From an uncultured Opitutia bacterium (GTDB lineage Bacteria > Verrucomicrobiota > Verrucomicrobiia > Opitutales > Opitutaceae): 64,000 bases of DNA. The notes under the pieces were generated by a model. It worked only from the letters and a program-made list of their open reading frames with translations. It was not told the origin of the DNA and did no database searches. Positions 50,397 to 59,592 of this stretch are shown here, in pieces. The stretch covers positions 1 to 64,000 of the forward strand of contig CAIONS010000060.1 in assembly GCA_903859715.1 (NCBI GenBank). The letters run 5' to 3'. Position 1 is the first letter of the stretch, and each line of letters starts with the position of its first letter. The position numbers were made by a program, and so were the translations under genes.

Positions 50397-52805
50397 TTAG
50401 TCACGCACCGGGGCGAAATCGATCAGGCGCTTGAAGCGGTCGACTTTGTCGACGACGACATCGAGGCGGCCGTTGAGGGCGAAGCGCTGCTTGGTACGCC
50501 GGCCGACGAGGGCGGTGCCGTCGTCGCTGAGCGTGTAGTGATCGCCGGTCAGGTTGTCGGCGGAAACGAAGCCGAAGGTCATCGACTCGATCAGCTCGAT
50601 GAAGAAGCCGTTGGCGCGCACATCCGTGATCACGGCGGCGAAACGCGTGCGGGGCTTCTTGTCCAGTTCCCGCTCGAAGAACTCGAGCAGCTTGATCTTC
50701 ACGCTTTCGCGCTCGGCCTCGGCGCTGCTGATTTCCGTCAGGCTGAGATGCTCGCCCAGGCGCTCGATGCGCGGAAGGTCATAACCGGCGCCGCGGGCGG
50801 AGATCGGATGACCGCTGTGCTTCACGAGATAGGACTCGAACACGCGGTGCACGACGAGGTCGGAGTAACGCCGGATCGGCGACGTGAAGTGGGTGTAATC
50901 CTTTTTGTTCAGGCCGAAATGTCCGTCGGGCGTGGCGCGGTAGGCGGCCTTTTTCAGACTGCGCAGCAACTGGGTGCGCAGCGTGTAGCCCTGCGGGTGG
51001 GTGCGCAGCGTGACCAGCAGCTTCACCAGCTCGGCGCGGACGGTGAGGTCGCCGACCTCGATGCCGAAGGTGGCGAGGAGGCTGCGGTATTCCTCCAGTT
51101 TCTCGATGTCAGGTTCGTCGTGGACACGGTAGAGGGAGGGCAGGGAGTGGGTGCGCGTCAGGCGGGCGACAGCCTCGTTAGCGGCGAGCATGAACTCCTC
51201 GATGAGCTGGTGGCTTTCGTCGTGCTCGATTTTCTCGAGACGGTCGGCGTAGCCTTGTTCGTCGACGAAGATCTTCGTCTCGGGCATGTCGAGATCAAGA
51301 CTGCCGCCGGTCATGCGGTCCTTGCGGAGGCGGCTGCCGATGGTCCAGAGGGCGCGGATCCACGTCTTGAGGTCGGTGAGCTCGGCATCGCTCATGTCCC
51401 GGAGCGCGCGGCCGGTTGAGCCCGTCTGGTGCTTGGGCGGGAGCGGCAGGGCGCGGATGCGGGCGAGGTCGTCCTCGAACATGAAGGCGTAGGCCTGCTT
51501 GTACGTGAGGCGCTTGCGGCTGCGGATGACGGTGTTGGCGTAGGTGGTTTCCTTGATCCGGCCATTCCTGGCGAACGTCAGGAAGACCGCCTTGCAGAGA
51601 CGGTCCTGCGCCTCGACGAGGGAGCAGAGGCCGTTGGAAAGCTTTTCCGGCAGCATGGGAATGACCACGCCGACCAGGTAGGTGGAATTGCCGCGGCGCT
51701 GGGCCTCGCGGTCGATGGCGGTGCCGGGGAGCACGTAATGGGCGACATCGGCAATATGGATGCCGATCCGCACGTCACCGCCGTCCAGGGGCTCGTACGA
51801 GAGTGCGTCGTCGAAATCCTTGGCGTCGTCGGGATCGATGGTGAAGACGGATTTCTCGCGGTAATCGAGCCGGTTGGCCAGATCGGCGGGCTGGACGCGG
51901 TCCGGAATGGCGGCGGCCTCGCGCTCGACGTCAGCGGGAAATTCCGTGGCGAGCTCGTACTTGAGGAAAATGCCGAGGAGCTCCGCGCGCGGCTCGTGGG
52001 TCCGTCCGAGCCGGGCGGTGAGGGTGCCGGAAAGTGGATCGCGGCGGTTCTTCCACTCGGCGAGCTGGACGACGACCTTGTCGCCTTCCTTGGGCACGGG
52101 CGTGAGACCGCTGCGTGCGGGTTCACCGACCATGATTTCGTAGCTGAAGCGCGGGTCATCAGGCTGGACGACGAACTCGCGCCGACCGCGGCGCAGATTG
52201 CCGACGATGGTATGACGGTCGCGCTCGAGCACGCGCACGATGCTACCGATCTTTTCGCCGGGCCGGCGGCCACGGCGGCCGGGCGTGATGCGGGCGATGA
52301 CACGGTCGCCGGGCAGCGCGACTCCGGTATCCTCGGGGAAAATTTGCACGGATGGCTCCTTGGCGGCGCCGGGCACATCATCGCGGATCACGAAGGCGGA
52401 ACCGCCGGCGCGAAATTGAATGCGGCCGGTGAGCTCATCCTTGCCGAGCTTGGGTGCGGCGGTGGCGACCGGGTCGGCGGCCGCGGGCGCGGATTTTTTT
52501 GGCTCGGGCCGGTGGTGGCCCTGACTTGCAGGAGGGACAGGGGGCTGGGGGGCGCCGCGTTTCGTCGGAGTGAATACCGGGCGGGTGGTGGTGGAACGCT
52601 CGGGTTCGGGTTTGGCGCCGCGGGCACTGATGCGACCGCTCTTGGCGCGGACGAATTGGCCGGTTTTCAGCAGGAGGCGGACCTCATGAGCCAGCATGGC
52701 GCGCTGTTTTTTAGCGAGACCGAGGCGGCGGGAGAGTTCGAATTCGTTAGCGGGCGAGTAATTTGCCTCGCGCAAATGGGCGAGGAGGCTGTCTCGAAGA
52801 GTCAT
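50397..52805 (-). CDS. rnr: Ribonuclease R (RNB family 3'-5' exoribonuclease)
   Basis: 802 residues. N-terminal helix-turn-helix ~1-60, a Pro/Lys-rich linker (about 65-115), cold-shock OB domains (TGRIQFRAGGSAFVI and DRVIARITPGRR), the RNB catalytic core with TIDPDDAKDFDDALS (metal-binding Asp cluster) and HIADVAHYV, and a C-terminal S1 domain (NGFFIELIESMTFGFV...). RNase R degrades structured RNA and works in mRNA and rRNA quality control. It is divergent from glgA across 76 bp. Confidence 0.95.
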   Translation of the reverse strand: MTLRDSLLAHLREANYSPANEFELSRRLGLAKKQRAMLAHEVRLLLKTGQFVRAKSGRISARGAKPEPERSTTTRPVFTPTKRGAPQPPVPPASQGHHRPEPKKSAPAAADPVATAAPKLGKDELTGRIQFRAGGSAFVIRDDVPGAAKEPSVQIFPEDTGVALPGDRVIARITPGRRGRRPGEKIGSIVRVLERDRHTIVGNLRRGRREFVVQPDDPRFSYEIMVGEPARSGLTPVPKEGDKVVVQLAEWKNRRDPLSGTLTARLGRTHEPRAELLGIFLKYELATEFPADVEREAAAIPDRVQPADLANRLDYREKSVFTIDPDDAKDFDDALSYEPLDGGDVRIGIHIADVAHYVLPGTAIDREAQRRGNSTYLVGVVIPMLPEKLSNGLCSLVEAQDRLCKAVFLTFARNGRIKETTYANTVIRSRKRLTYKQAYAFMFEDDLARIRALPLPPKHQTGSTGRALRDMSDAELTDLKTWIRALWTIGSRLRKDRMTGGSLDLDMPETKIFVDEQGYADRLEKIEHDESHQLIEEFMLAANEAVARLTRTHSLPSLYRVHDEPDIEKLEEYRSLLATFGIEVGDLTVRAELVKLLVTLRTHPQGYTLRTQLLRSLKKAAYRATPDGHFGLNKKDYTHFTSPIRRYSDLVVHRVFESYLVKHSGHPISARGAGYDLPRIERLGEHLSLTEISSAEAERESVKIKLLEFFERELDKKPRTRFAAVITDVRANGFFIELIESMTFGFVSADNLTGDHYTLSDDGTALVGRRTKQRFALNGRLDVVVDKVDRFKRLIDFAPVRD

Positions 52806-52881
52806 AGAGTAATAGCTGCACGGCGCGCAGGCTGTGCTTTCGTTGTTGGCCTGACGAAAGGCGCATGTCTACCGTGGCGCG

Positions 52882-54324
52882 ATGAAAATCGTCCACGTGG
52901 CGAGTGAATTGTTCCCGTATCTGAAGACCGGTGGGCTGGCGGATGCCGTCGCATCGCTGGCCGGCACGCTGGCCGACAATGGCCACGAGGTCTCGGTCTT
53001 CCTGCCCGGCTACCGGACGGCGCTGGAACACAAAGACGCCGCGCAGGCCGAGCGGAAGCTGCGGTTGAAAATCGAGATGGGTGACCAGTTTCTCTCGGGC
53101 GATGTGCGGGTATTTTCGCCACGCAAAAACCTGAACGTCTACCTCGTCTGCCGGGAGGAGTTCTTCGACCGGCGCAATCCCTACGGCAACGGCGAGCGTG
53201 ACTACGAGGACAACGCGGACCGGTTTATTTTCTTCTGCAAGGGCGTCGTCGAGACGCTGCGGCTCGCGGATCTCCAGGCGGACGTGGTGCACAGCCATGA
53301 CTGGCAGGGCGCGCTGCTGCCATTGCTGGTGCGGGACGCCGAGCGGAAGCACGGGGTGACGCTGGCGGTGAAGACGGTCTTCACGATCCACAACATCGCC
53401 TACCAGGGGCTGTTTCCGCGCAGTGTATTCGCGCGGACCAACCTGCCCGAGGATCTCAACCACATGGACGGGCTCGAGTACTACGAGCAGACGAATTTGC
53501 TCAAGGGCGGCATCCTGTTCGGCGATCGCGTGACGACGGTGAGCCCGCGCTATGCGAAGGAAATCCAGACGCCGGAGTTCGGCAACGGGCTCGAAGGCGT
53601 CGTGCAGACACGGGAGCACGACATTGTGGGCCTGCTGAACGGCGTCGACATGGCGGTGTGGAATCCCGCCACGGACGCGCTGCTGCCGGCGCGTTACTCC
53701 ATGGCGAACCTGGCGGGGAAACAGATCTGCCGCGGGGAATTGCTGAAGCACTGCGGCTTCGCGGCGAATTTCAAGGGCCCGGTCTTTGGTGTGGTCTGCC
53801 GCTTCGTGGAACAGAAGGGACTGGATCTGCTGCTCGCGAACCAGGATTTCTTCCTCGCGCAGGACTGCCGGCTGGTCGTGCTGGGGGCGGGCGAGAAACG
53901 GTACGAGGACACGGTGCGGGCCCTGGCCGCGCAGGCGCCGGCGAAAGTTTTCCTCAGCGCGAAACTGGACGAAGGCATGAGCCACCTGATCGAGGCGGGC
54001 AGCGATTTCTTCGTGATGCCGTCGCGGTTTGAGCCCTGCGGCCTGAACCAGATGTATTCCCAGGTTTACGGCACGATTCCGATTGTGAGCCGGGTGGGTG
54101 GGTTGATCGACACCGTGACGGATGCCGACGAATTTCCGGAAGCCGGCACCGGCCTGATGTGCGCTCCGACGGCGGAGAGCCTCGGCGATGCGCTGCACCG
54201 GGCAATGAAGCTTCATGCCGACAAAGCCCGGATGAGTGCGGTGCAACGACGCGGGATGGCGCGGGATTTCAGCTGGAAGGTCGCAGCGGCGGGGTATGAG
54301 CGGCTTTATCAGGAATCGTTGTAG
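52882..54324 (+). CDS. glgA: Glycogen (starch) synthase, ADP-glucose type
   Basis: 480 residues, GT5 family. ADP-glucose binding KTGGLADAV (residues 15-23; Lys15) and HSHDWQGALLPLL. The C-terminal GT-B half has VVCRFVEQKGLDLLL and PSRFEPCGLNQMYSQVYGTIPIVSRVGGL. It extends alpha-1,4-glucan for glycogen storage. No glgB or glgC in the window; stands alone between rnr and the photolyase gene. Confidence 0.96.
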   Translation: MKIVHVASELFPYLKTGGLADAVASLAGTLADNGHEVSVFLPGYRTALEHKDAAQAERKLRLKIEMGDQFLSGDVRVFSPRKNLNVYLVCREEFFDRRNPYGNGERDYEDNADRFIFFCKGVVETLRLADLQADVVHSHDWQGALLPLLVRDAERKHGVTLAVKTVFTIHNIAYQGLFPRSVFARTNLPEDLNHMDGLEYYEQTNLLKGGILFGDRVTTVSPRYAKEIQTPEFGNGLEGVVQTREHDIVGLLNGVDMAVWNPATDALLPARYSMANLAGKQICRGELLKHCGFAANFKGPVFGVVCRFVEQKGLDLLLANQDFFLAQDCRLVVLGAGEKRYEDTVRALAAQAPAKVFLSAKLDEGMSHLIEAGSDFFVMPSRFEPCGLNQMYSQVYGTIPIVSRVGGLIDTVTDADEFPEAGTGLMCAPTAESLGDALHRAMKLHADKARMSAVQRRGMARDFSWKVAAAGYERLYQESL

Positions 54325-54339
54325 GGCTCGGACAGATTT

Positions 54340-54470
54340 TTAACCGCGAAGACGCGAAGATCGATCCGAAGCCAAACTCGCGGCCAAGGACGGTCACTTC
54401 GCGTTCGGCCCTCGCTCCTTGGCGGCTTGGCGATTATTCGAAGGCCCAGCCTCCTTACGTCGGCTGCTAC
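54340..54470. repeat. Family C inverted repeat followed by family A repeat (copy 5)
   Basis: 54340-54430 has loose 'ccgcgaagacgcgaag' / 'cttcgcgttcggccctcgctccttggcgg' complements. 54446-54470 is a perfect family A unit. The 200-bp gap between glgA and phrB (54325-54524) holds these and no other recognisable signal. Confidence 0.7.
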
Positions 54471-54524
54471 TGGACCAGGCTGGGCGGTGCTTGCAAAGGT
54501 GCGGGGCTGACACTTTTTGGTCTC

Positions 54525-55994
54525 GTGCCATCGACGCCCACACTGCTCTGGTTCCGGCAGGATTTGCGCCTGCAGGATAATCCGGCGCTGCACGCTGCGC
54601 TGGCGCGGGGTGCGCCGATCATTCCGCTCTTCATCCTCGATGATGCGGGTGAGGGTAAGTGGCGGTCGGGTGGCGCAGCGCGCTGGTGGCTGCATCAGGC
54701 GCTGGCTTCGCTGGACGCTTCGCTGCGCGAGCACGGCTCGCGGCTGGTGATCCTGAAGGGCAACTCGCGCGCAGTCCTGCGGGAGCTGGTGGTGAGCACG
54801 GAGGCCGGTGCGGTTTACTGGAATCGCCGGTATGAGCCGGCGATCATCGCGCGGGACAAGGCGATCAAGACCGAATTCGCCGCGGGAGGCCTCGATGCGA
54901 AGAGCTTCAATGGTGCGCTGCTGAACGAGCCGCATGCGGTGCTGAACAAGCAGGGGCGTCCGTTTCAGGTCTTCACGCCCTACTGGCGCACGTGCCTGAC
55001 CCTGCCGGTGGCGGCTCCGATCAAATTTGCCGCCCAGGCTTTGCCTGCACCGGGCAAATGGCCGCGGTCGCTGGAGCTGGCGGAGTTGGAGTTGTTGCCG
55101 CGGATCCACTGGGACGGCGGATTGGGTGCGACGTGGCAACCGGGCGAAGCGGGCGCGGCGAAGCGGCTGAAGCAGTTTGCGGGTGCAGCAATGGAGGCTT
55201 ACGCCGAGAACCGCAACCGGCCGGATCTCGATGGCACCTCGATGCTGTCGCCGTGGCTGCACACGGGGGAATTGAGTCCCCGGCAGGTGTGGGCGTCGGT
55301 CAAGGCGCGGTCGAAGGACTCGGGGGTGTTTCCGCCGAGTAACGGCGCGCGGGTGTTTCTGGCGGAGATCGGCTGGCGGGAATTTGCGCACCATCTCCTG
55401 TTTCACTTTCCGCATACGCCGGAGCAGCCGCTGCGCGAGGAGTTTGCGCGGTTTCCATGGGCGGATGATCCGGATGGCGGACGATTGCGGGCGTGGCAGC
55501 GGGGTTTGACGGGATACCCGATCGTGGACGCCGGCATGCGGCAGCTCTGGCACACGGGCTGGATGCACAATCGCGTGCGGATGATCGTGGCGTCTTTTCT
55601 GGTGAAGCACCTGCGCCTGCCTTGGACGGCGGGTGCCGCGTGGTTTTGGGACACGCTCGTGGATGCCGATCTGGCGAGCAACACGCTCGGCTGGCAATGG
55701 ACAGCAGGCTGCGGGGCGGATGCGGCGCCATATTTCCGGGTGTTTGCGCCGGTGCTGCAGGGCGTGAAATTCGATGCCAAGGGCGACTATGTGCGGCGCT
55801 GGGTGCCCGAGCTGGCCCGATTGCCGGCGGAGCACATTCATGCCCCATGGGAAGCGCTGCCGCTCACGTTGGCGGAGGCGGGTGTGACGCTGGGAAAGAA
55901 TTACCCGCATCCCATCGTGGATCATGCGACGGCCCGCGCGGAGGCGCTGGCGGCGTTCAAGCAGTTGCGAACGCGCCGCGTCGGAGAGACGTAA
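54525..55994 (+). CDS. phrB: Deoxyribodipyrimidine photolyase
   Basis: 489 residues. N-terminal Rossmann antenna domain LLWFRQDLRLQDNPAL; C-terminal FAD domain with TGYPIVDAGMRQLWHTGWMHNRVRMIVASFLVKHL and LASNTLGWQWTAGCGADAAPYFRVFAP. It repairs cyclobutane pyrimidine dimers in light. The length and the Trp-rich FAD domain fit class I CPD photolyase. The start is GTG 54525, judged from the VPSTPTLLWFR beginning. Confidence 0.93.
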   Translation: MPSTPTLLWFRQDLRLQDNPALHAALARGAPIIPLFILDDAGEGKWRSGGAARWWLHQALASLDASLREHGSRLVILKGNSRAVLRELVVSTEAGAVYWNRRYEPAIIARDKAIKTEFAAGGLDAKSFNGALLNEPHAVLNKQGRPFQVFTPYWRTCLTLPVAAPIKFAAQALPAPGKWPRSLELAELELLPRIHWDGGLGATWQPGEAGAAKRLKQFAGAAMEAYAENRNRPDLDGTSMLSPWLHTGELSPRQVWASVKARSKDSGVFPPSNGARVFLAEIGWREFAHHLLFHFPHTPEQPLREEFARFPWADDPDGGRLRAWQRGLTGYPIVDAGMRQLWHTGWMHNRVRMIVASFLVKHLRLPWTAGAAWFWDTLVDADLASNTLGWQWTAGCGADAAPYFRVFAPVLQGVKFDAKGDYVRRWVPELARLPAEHIHAPWEALPLTLAEAGVTLGKNYPHPIVDHATARAEALAAFKQLRTRRVGET

Positions 55995-56005
55995 TCCCGG
56001 ATGAC

Positions 56006-56902
56006 ATGAAAATCGTCATTGCCGGTTCCTCGGGTCTGGTGGGCTCAGCGCTGATCCCGGTGCTGCGGAGCCAGGGACATGAAATTCTGCGGCTGGTGCG
56101 GAGCGAACCGAAAGCGTCGGATGAAATCCAGTGGAATCCAGCCAGACGGGAACTCGGCTTGTCCGGAATCGAAGGGGTGGATGCGATCGTGAATCTGGCG
56201 GGAGAGAATGTCAGTGCGGGCCGTTGGACGGCGGCGCGACAGGAGCGGATCCGGACCAGCCGAGTGGATGCGACGGCCACGCTGGTCGGCCTGCTGGCCA
56301 GCCTCGGACGGAAACCCACAGTCCTGGTGAATGCGTCAGCGGTGGGCTTTTATGGGGACCGTGGTGCTGAGATTCTGACGGAGGAGAGTGAGCCGGGCCG
56401 GGGATTTTTGGCCGGGGTCTGCCAGGAGTGGGAAAATCAGGCGGAAGGTGCCGGGCGGGCGGGTGTCCGGACAGTGCGGCTGCGTTTTGGCGTGATCCTG
56501 AGTCCGAAGGGCGGGGCGCTGGCGAAGATGCTTCCGGTGTTTCGCCTGGGGCTCGGCGGGCGGCTGGGTTCCGGCCAGCAGTGGATGAGCTGGGTGAGCT
56601 TGGATGATGCGGTCGGGGCGATCGGGCATGCCTTGGTCAATCCGGCTTGTTCGGGCCCGGTTAATGTCGTGGCGCCGGGTGGGGTGACCAACGCGGAGTT
56701 CACGACCCGATTGGGTCGGGCACTCAGGCGGCCGGCGGTGCTGCCGGTGCCGGCGATGGTCTTGCGGGCGGTGTTTGGCCGGATGGCGGACGAAGCCCTG
56801 CTGGCGAGCACACGGGTGGTGCCGCGCGTCCTAGAGAGAGGCGGATTTGCTTTTCAACATCCGGAACTCGCTATGGCGCTGGATGATCTGCGAGCGGAAT
56901 AG
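56006..56902 (+). CDS. TIGR01777-family NAD-dependent epimerase/dehydratase (YfcH-like)
   Basis: 298 residues, SDR extended fold: start MKIVIAGSSGLVGSALIPVLRSQGHEI (GxxGxxG), VNLAGENVSAGRWTAARQERIRTSR, VNASAVGFYGDRG (YxxxK-like variant YGDR) and a C-terminal domain ending in an ALL-AST motif, FQHPELAMALDDLR. This is the TIGR01777 (YfcH) family; in some bacteria it affects cell division. Substrate unknown. Start at 56006, since an overlapping ATG at 56001 stops at once. Confidence 0.88.
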   Translation: MKIVIAGSSGLVGSALIPVLRSQGHEILRLVRSEPKASDEIQWNPARRELGLSGIEGVDAIVNLAGENVSAGRWTAARQERIRTSRVDATATLVGLLASLGRKPTVLVNASAVGFYGDRGAEILTEESEPGRGFLAGVCQEWENQAEGAGRAGVRTVRLRFGVILSPKGGALAKMLPVFRLGLGGRLGSGQQWMSWVSLDDAVGAIGHALVNPACSGPVNVVAPGGVTNAEFTTRLGRALRRPAVLPVPAMVLRAVFGRMADEALLASTRVVPRVLERGGFAFQHPELAMALDDLRAE

Positions 56903-56955
56903 GGGACAAACTCTAGGCTTCCCATCGCGGGTGCTGGATGTTTTCTTGACGGTTT

Positions 56956-57375
56956 ATGCTGAAAACGTTCGTCATTTTTAAACCCGATTGCATGGAGCAG
57001 CGCCACGTTGGCAACGTGCTGGCGCGCTTCGAAAAAGAGGGTTTCACGATTATTGGCTGCAAGATGGTGCGCCTGTCCGCGGAGAAGCTCCGCGAGCACT
57101 ACGCCCATGTGGCAAGCAAGCCGTTTTACCCGGAGATCGAGCAATTCATGAGCTCGCACCCGGTCATCGTGATGGCGTTGCAGGGCGACAATATCGTCCA
57201 GAAAGTGCGCGACCTGCTCGGGCCGACCGACTCGCGCAAGGCCGCGAAGGGCACGATCCGGGGCGATTTTGGCACCGAGATGATGAAGAACGTCGTCCAC
57301 GCCTCTGACAGCGATGAAAACGCGAAGGCGGAGCTGGCGCGTTTCTTCCGTCCGGAAGAACTTTACGCGCTCTAA
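56956..57375 (+). CDS. ndk: Nucleoside diphosphate kinase
   Basis: 139 residues. The start MLKTFVIFKPDCMEQRHVG has the conserved KPD, and active-site NVVHASDS carries the phospho-acceptor His115. It equilibrates NTP and NDP pools. One-gene unit ending in a strong terminator at 57400-57429. Confidence 0.97.
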   Translation: MLKTFVIFKPDCMEQRHVGNVLARFEKEGFTIIGCKMVRLSAEKLREHYAHVASKPFYPEIEQFMSSHPVIVMALQGDNIVQKVRDLLGPTDSRKAAKGTIRGDFGTEMMKNVVHASDSDENAKAELARFFRPEELYAL

Positions 57376-57399
57376 GGCCTCACTGGCCTGATTTTCCGG

Positions 57400-57429
57400 G
57401 GCGCACTGCAGGCGGTGCGCCTTTTTTTT
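57400..57429 (+). terminator. Rho-independent terminator after ndk
   Basis: Stem GGCGCAC (57400-57406) / GTGCGCC (57415-57421) with an 8-nt loop and an eight-T tract. Confidence 0.88.
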
Positions 57430-57551
57430 GGCCTAAAGGGAAGGACGGCGGCACCGGAGCAGGAAGTTTGGGATGGGATGGCAAGCTTGCTTCGACGGGG
57501 AACAGACTTAGAACTCACGACATAATTGGCGGTCTGAACCTGCTAATCATC

Positions 57552-57683
57552 ATGGCCCGAATCATATTAATGGAAGATGACGATTTGTTCCGCGAGACGA
57601 TCATGCGGGTTCTCACGGAAGCGGGTCACAGCGTAAAGGCGGCGGCCAATGGGTTCGATGGAGTGGCGATCTACCGGACGGAA
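57552..57683 (+). pseudogene. Response-regulator receiver domain, C-terminally truncated
   Basis: Reads MARIILMEDDDLFRETIMRVLTEAGHSV...GVAIYRTE: beta1 with the acidic pair MEDDD, alpha1 and the loop before beta3. Then the match to receiver domains stops at about 57683, before the phospho-acceptor Asp, and an unrelated sequence continues in another frame to a stop at 57749. The break coincides with the 5' end of the truncated primase-helicase, so this is one deletion or misjoin boundary. Confidence 0.7.
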
Positions 57684-57691
57684 TCGGCGCC

Positions 57692-59287
57692 TTGGCTCAG
57701 TTCGTCTTCGAGGCATCGTCGAAAGTGGACTGGCGAGACCGCGGTGTAATCATCCCGATGGATGCGGTCGCCGCAGAAGTGGAGCGTCGCTGGCCCGGCC
57801 GCTGGACCGGCACCTTCGCCGTCGGCGCAATGGGTATCCGGTTCTGGGACCCCATGGCCGCCCTGGACACCGGAGCATGGATTCGTGAGACCGGGGTCCA
57901 GGCGTTCTCCGGCGAGGCTCGGTTCATGCCCTGGGCCGAGATTCTCGGCCAGGAGTTCGTCACCAAATTCGAGCGCGACCGCATCGGCGGCGCGACCGAC
58001 GGAATCTATTTCGACGGCAAGGGATACTGGCTCAGGAATCCGAAGGGGAAGTGGCAGGACTACAACGTAGAGAACCTCCGCCTCTACCTCCGCAGCCGCG
58101 GGCTCCGCGCAGTGTCGCGCCCTGGCGAGATGAGCGAGATCGACCGGGCCGTGGTAAACATAGCGTTCCAGTCCCGGATCACCGGCGCGTTCCCGTTCCT
58201 GTACCGTAACGAAGACCTGGTCACGATCGACGACGACGACTACCTCAACGTGCTGAGGCTCCGCATCGTGATCGCCGACTCCGGCCGGCGGGAGTGGGGC
58301 AGTGGGTTCCCGTGGATCGCGCAGTACCTCGATCAAATCTTCCCCGACGACGTGCAGCGCGACGTCTTCATCGGCTGGCTCGGTCACTTCTATCGCAGCG
58401 CCTCCGCCGGCAAGCTCCGCAAAGGGCAGGCCATGTTCATCGCCGGGCCCCCGGGCATCGGCAAGACGTTCCTCTCGCAGCGGCTGGTCGGCGGGCTCAT
58501 GGGCGGCTTCGCCGAGGCCACGAACTTCCTCCTCGGCCGGACCGAGTTCAATGCGGAGATGTTCATTAAGCCCGTCTGGGCGATCGACGACGGCTCGGCA
58601 CAAGCGGAGGCGCGTGGGCATGAGCTCTACTCCCAAATCGTGAAGAAGGTGGTCGCGAACTACACGCTGACCTATCGCAAAATGTACAATAATCCGATCA
58701 CGCTGCCGTGGGAGGGCCGGATTGTGGTCACGCTGAACGACGATCCCGAGTCGATCGCGATGCTGCCGAACGTGGAAGCATCGATGCTCGAGAAGGTCAT
58801 CTTCCTCAAGGCCGCGCAGACGACCGTGAACTTCGATGGAGCCGAGGAAGCAGTCCGCGCCGAGCTCCCGTGCTTCGCGTCGTTCCTCCGCGACCACAAG
58901 CTGCCGGCACATCTGGTCGGCGACTACCGCTACGGCGTGAAGGCGTACCACCACCCCGAGCTCCTCCAAGAGGCCAAGCTCTCGAGCTCCACGAACTCGA
59001 TCGCCGAGCTCCTCGAGATTTGGCGTCACGACTACTTCCGCCATAGTGATCAGGACAGGATGAATGAGTGGACCGGCAACGTGACCGAGCTCCTGCAGGC
59101 ACTGCACGCCAACGAGTCGATCAAGCCGATCCTGCAGAAGTACATCACCTCCCGCGAGCGGCTGGGCCGGGACATCAACAAGCTGATCAAACAGGGTGCC
59201 GTGAGCTGGCTCACCAAGTCGCCCGGCCATAACTTCAAGAAGGAATACCGGATCACCCGCCCAGACAAGATCGCGAAGGCAGCGTGA
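57692..59287 (+). CDS. Phage/plasmid primase-helicase (SF3, DUF5906-like), 5'-truncated
   Basis: 531 residues readable from TTG 57692. The helicase part has Walker A AGPPGIGKT (251-259) and a Walker B-like PVWAIDDGSA near 300, as in P4-alpha/DUF5906 primases. The first ~240 residues include GDF-like ATDGIYFDGKGYWLRNPKGKWQDYNVENLRLYLRSRG, a middle region. A normal protein has a primase domain in front; here the frame is open through the junction into the response-regulator fragment, in another frame, so the natural start is lost. Replication of an element is the family role. Likely not functional. Confidence 0.75.
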   Translation: MAQFVFEASSKVDWRDRGVIIPMDAVAAEVERRWPGRWTGTFAVGAMGIRFWDPMAALDTGAWIRETGVQAFSGEARFMPWAEILGQEFVTKFERDRIGGATDGIYFDGKGYWLRNPKGKWQDYNVENLRLYLRSRGLRAVSRPGEMSEIDRAVVNIAFQSRITGAFPFLYRNEDLVTIDDDDYLNVLRLRIVIADSGRREWGSGFPWIAQYLDQIFPDDVQRDVFIGWLGHFYRSASAGKLRKGQAMFIAGPPGIGKTFLSQRLVGGLMGGFAEATNFLLGRTEFNAEMFIKPVWAIDDGSAQAEARGHELYSQIVKKVVANYTLTYRKMYNNPITLPWEGRIVVTLNDDPESIAMLPNVEASMLEKVIFLKAAQTTVNFDGAEEAVRAELPCFASFLRDHKLPAHLVGDYRYGVKAYHHPELLQEAKLSSSTNSIAELLEIWRHDYFRHSDQDRMNEWTGNVTELLQALHANESIKPILQKYITSRERLGRDINKLIKQGAVSWLTKSPGHNFKKEYRITRPDKIAKAA

Positions 59288-59294
59288 AATCGTC

Positions 59295-59582
59295 TTGATT
59301 CAGCTCGGCACAGTCATCGAAGAAGTCTCGGCTCCCGGAATCCCGGCCGCTGTGTCGAACTGCACCCCGGCGTCGCCGGAGCCAAATGGACGCGGCTCAA
59401 AAGCTGAGACGAGCTCGTTAATGAATCCCGAGGAAGTGATGGCCCTGTTGAACTACCCCAACCGTGACGCATTCATGCGGATGGCTCGGGCGACGGGGCT
59501 GCCCCGGGTCAGGATCAACCGTCGGGTTATCCGTTTCGATCGTGACACCGTCCAACGCTGGATCCGCCGGCGTTCAGTCTGA
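59295..59582 (+). CDS. AlpA-like helix-turn-helix DNA-binding protein (excisionase-type)
   Basis: 95 residues from TTG 59295, or 53 residues from ATG 59421. The C-terminal MNPEEVMALLNYPNRDAFMRMARATGLPRVRINRRVIRFDRDTVQRWIRRRSV is the AlpA/MerR-like winged helix found in prophage excisionases. The N-terminal 42 residues are low-complexity and may not be translated; the shorter form is at least as likely. It lies between the primase and integrase genes of the element. Confidence 0.65.
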   Translation: MIQLGTVIEEVSAPGIPAAVSNCTPASPEPNGRGSKAETSSLMNPEEVMALLNYPNRDAFMRMARATGLPRVRINRRVIRFDRDTVQRWIRRRSV

Positions 59583-59592
59583 GGGCCACGGT

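Noticed and set aside
50313-52907. Long plus-strand open frames opposite rnr (50313-51419 and 51429-52907)
   Set aside because: They mirror the codons of the RNase R gene; composition is of shadow frames and there are no family motifs.
57468-57551. Longer N-terminus of the response regulator fragment
   Set aside because: The frame is open to 57468, but MARIILMEDD at 57552 is the natural start of a receiver domain.
57670-57760. Second att site copying the tRNA-Glu 3' end
   Set aside because: I compared the tRNA 3' part with the left border region and found no match, so I propose that the att copy was deleted and do not annotate it.
57671-59230. Long minus-strand frame opposite the primase-helicase
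   Set aside because: No motifs and an odd composition; it is the antisense of a clear SF3 helicase.
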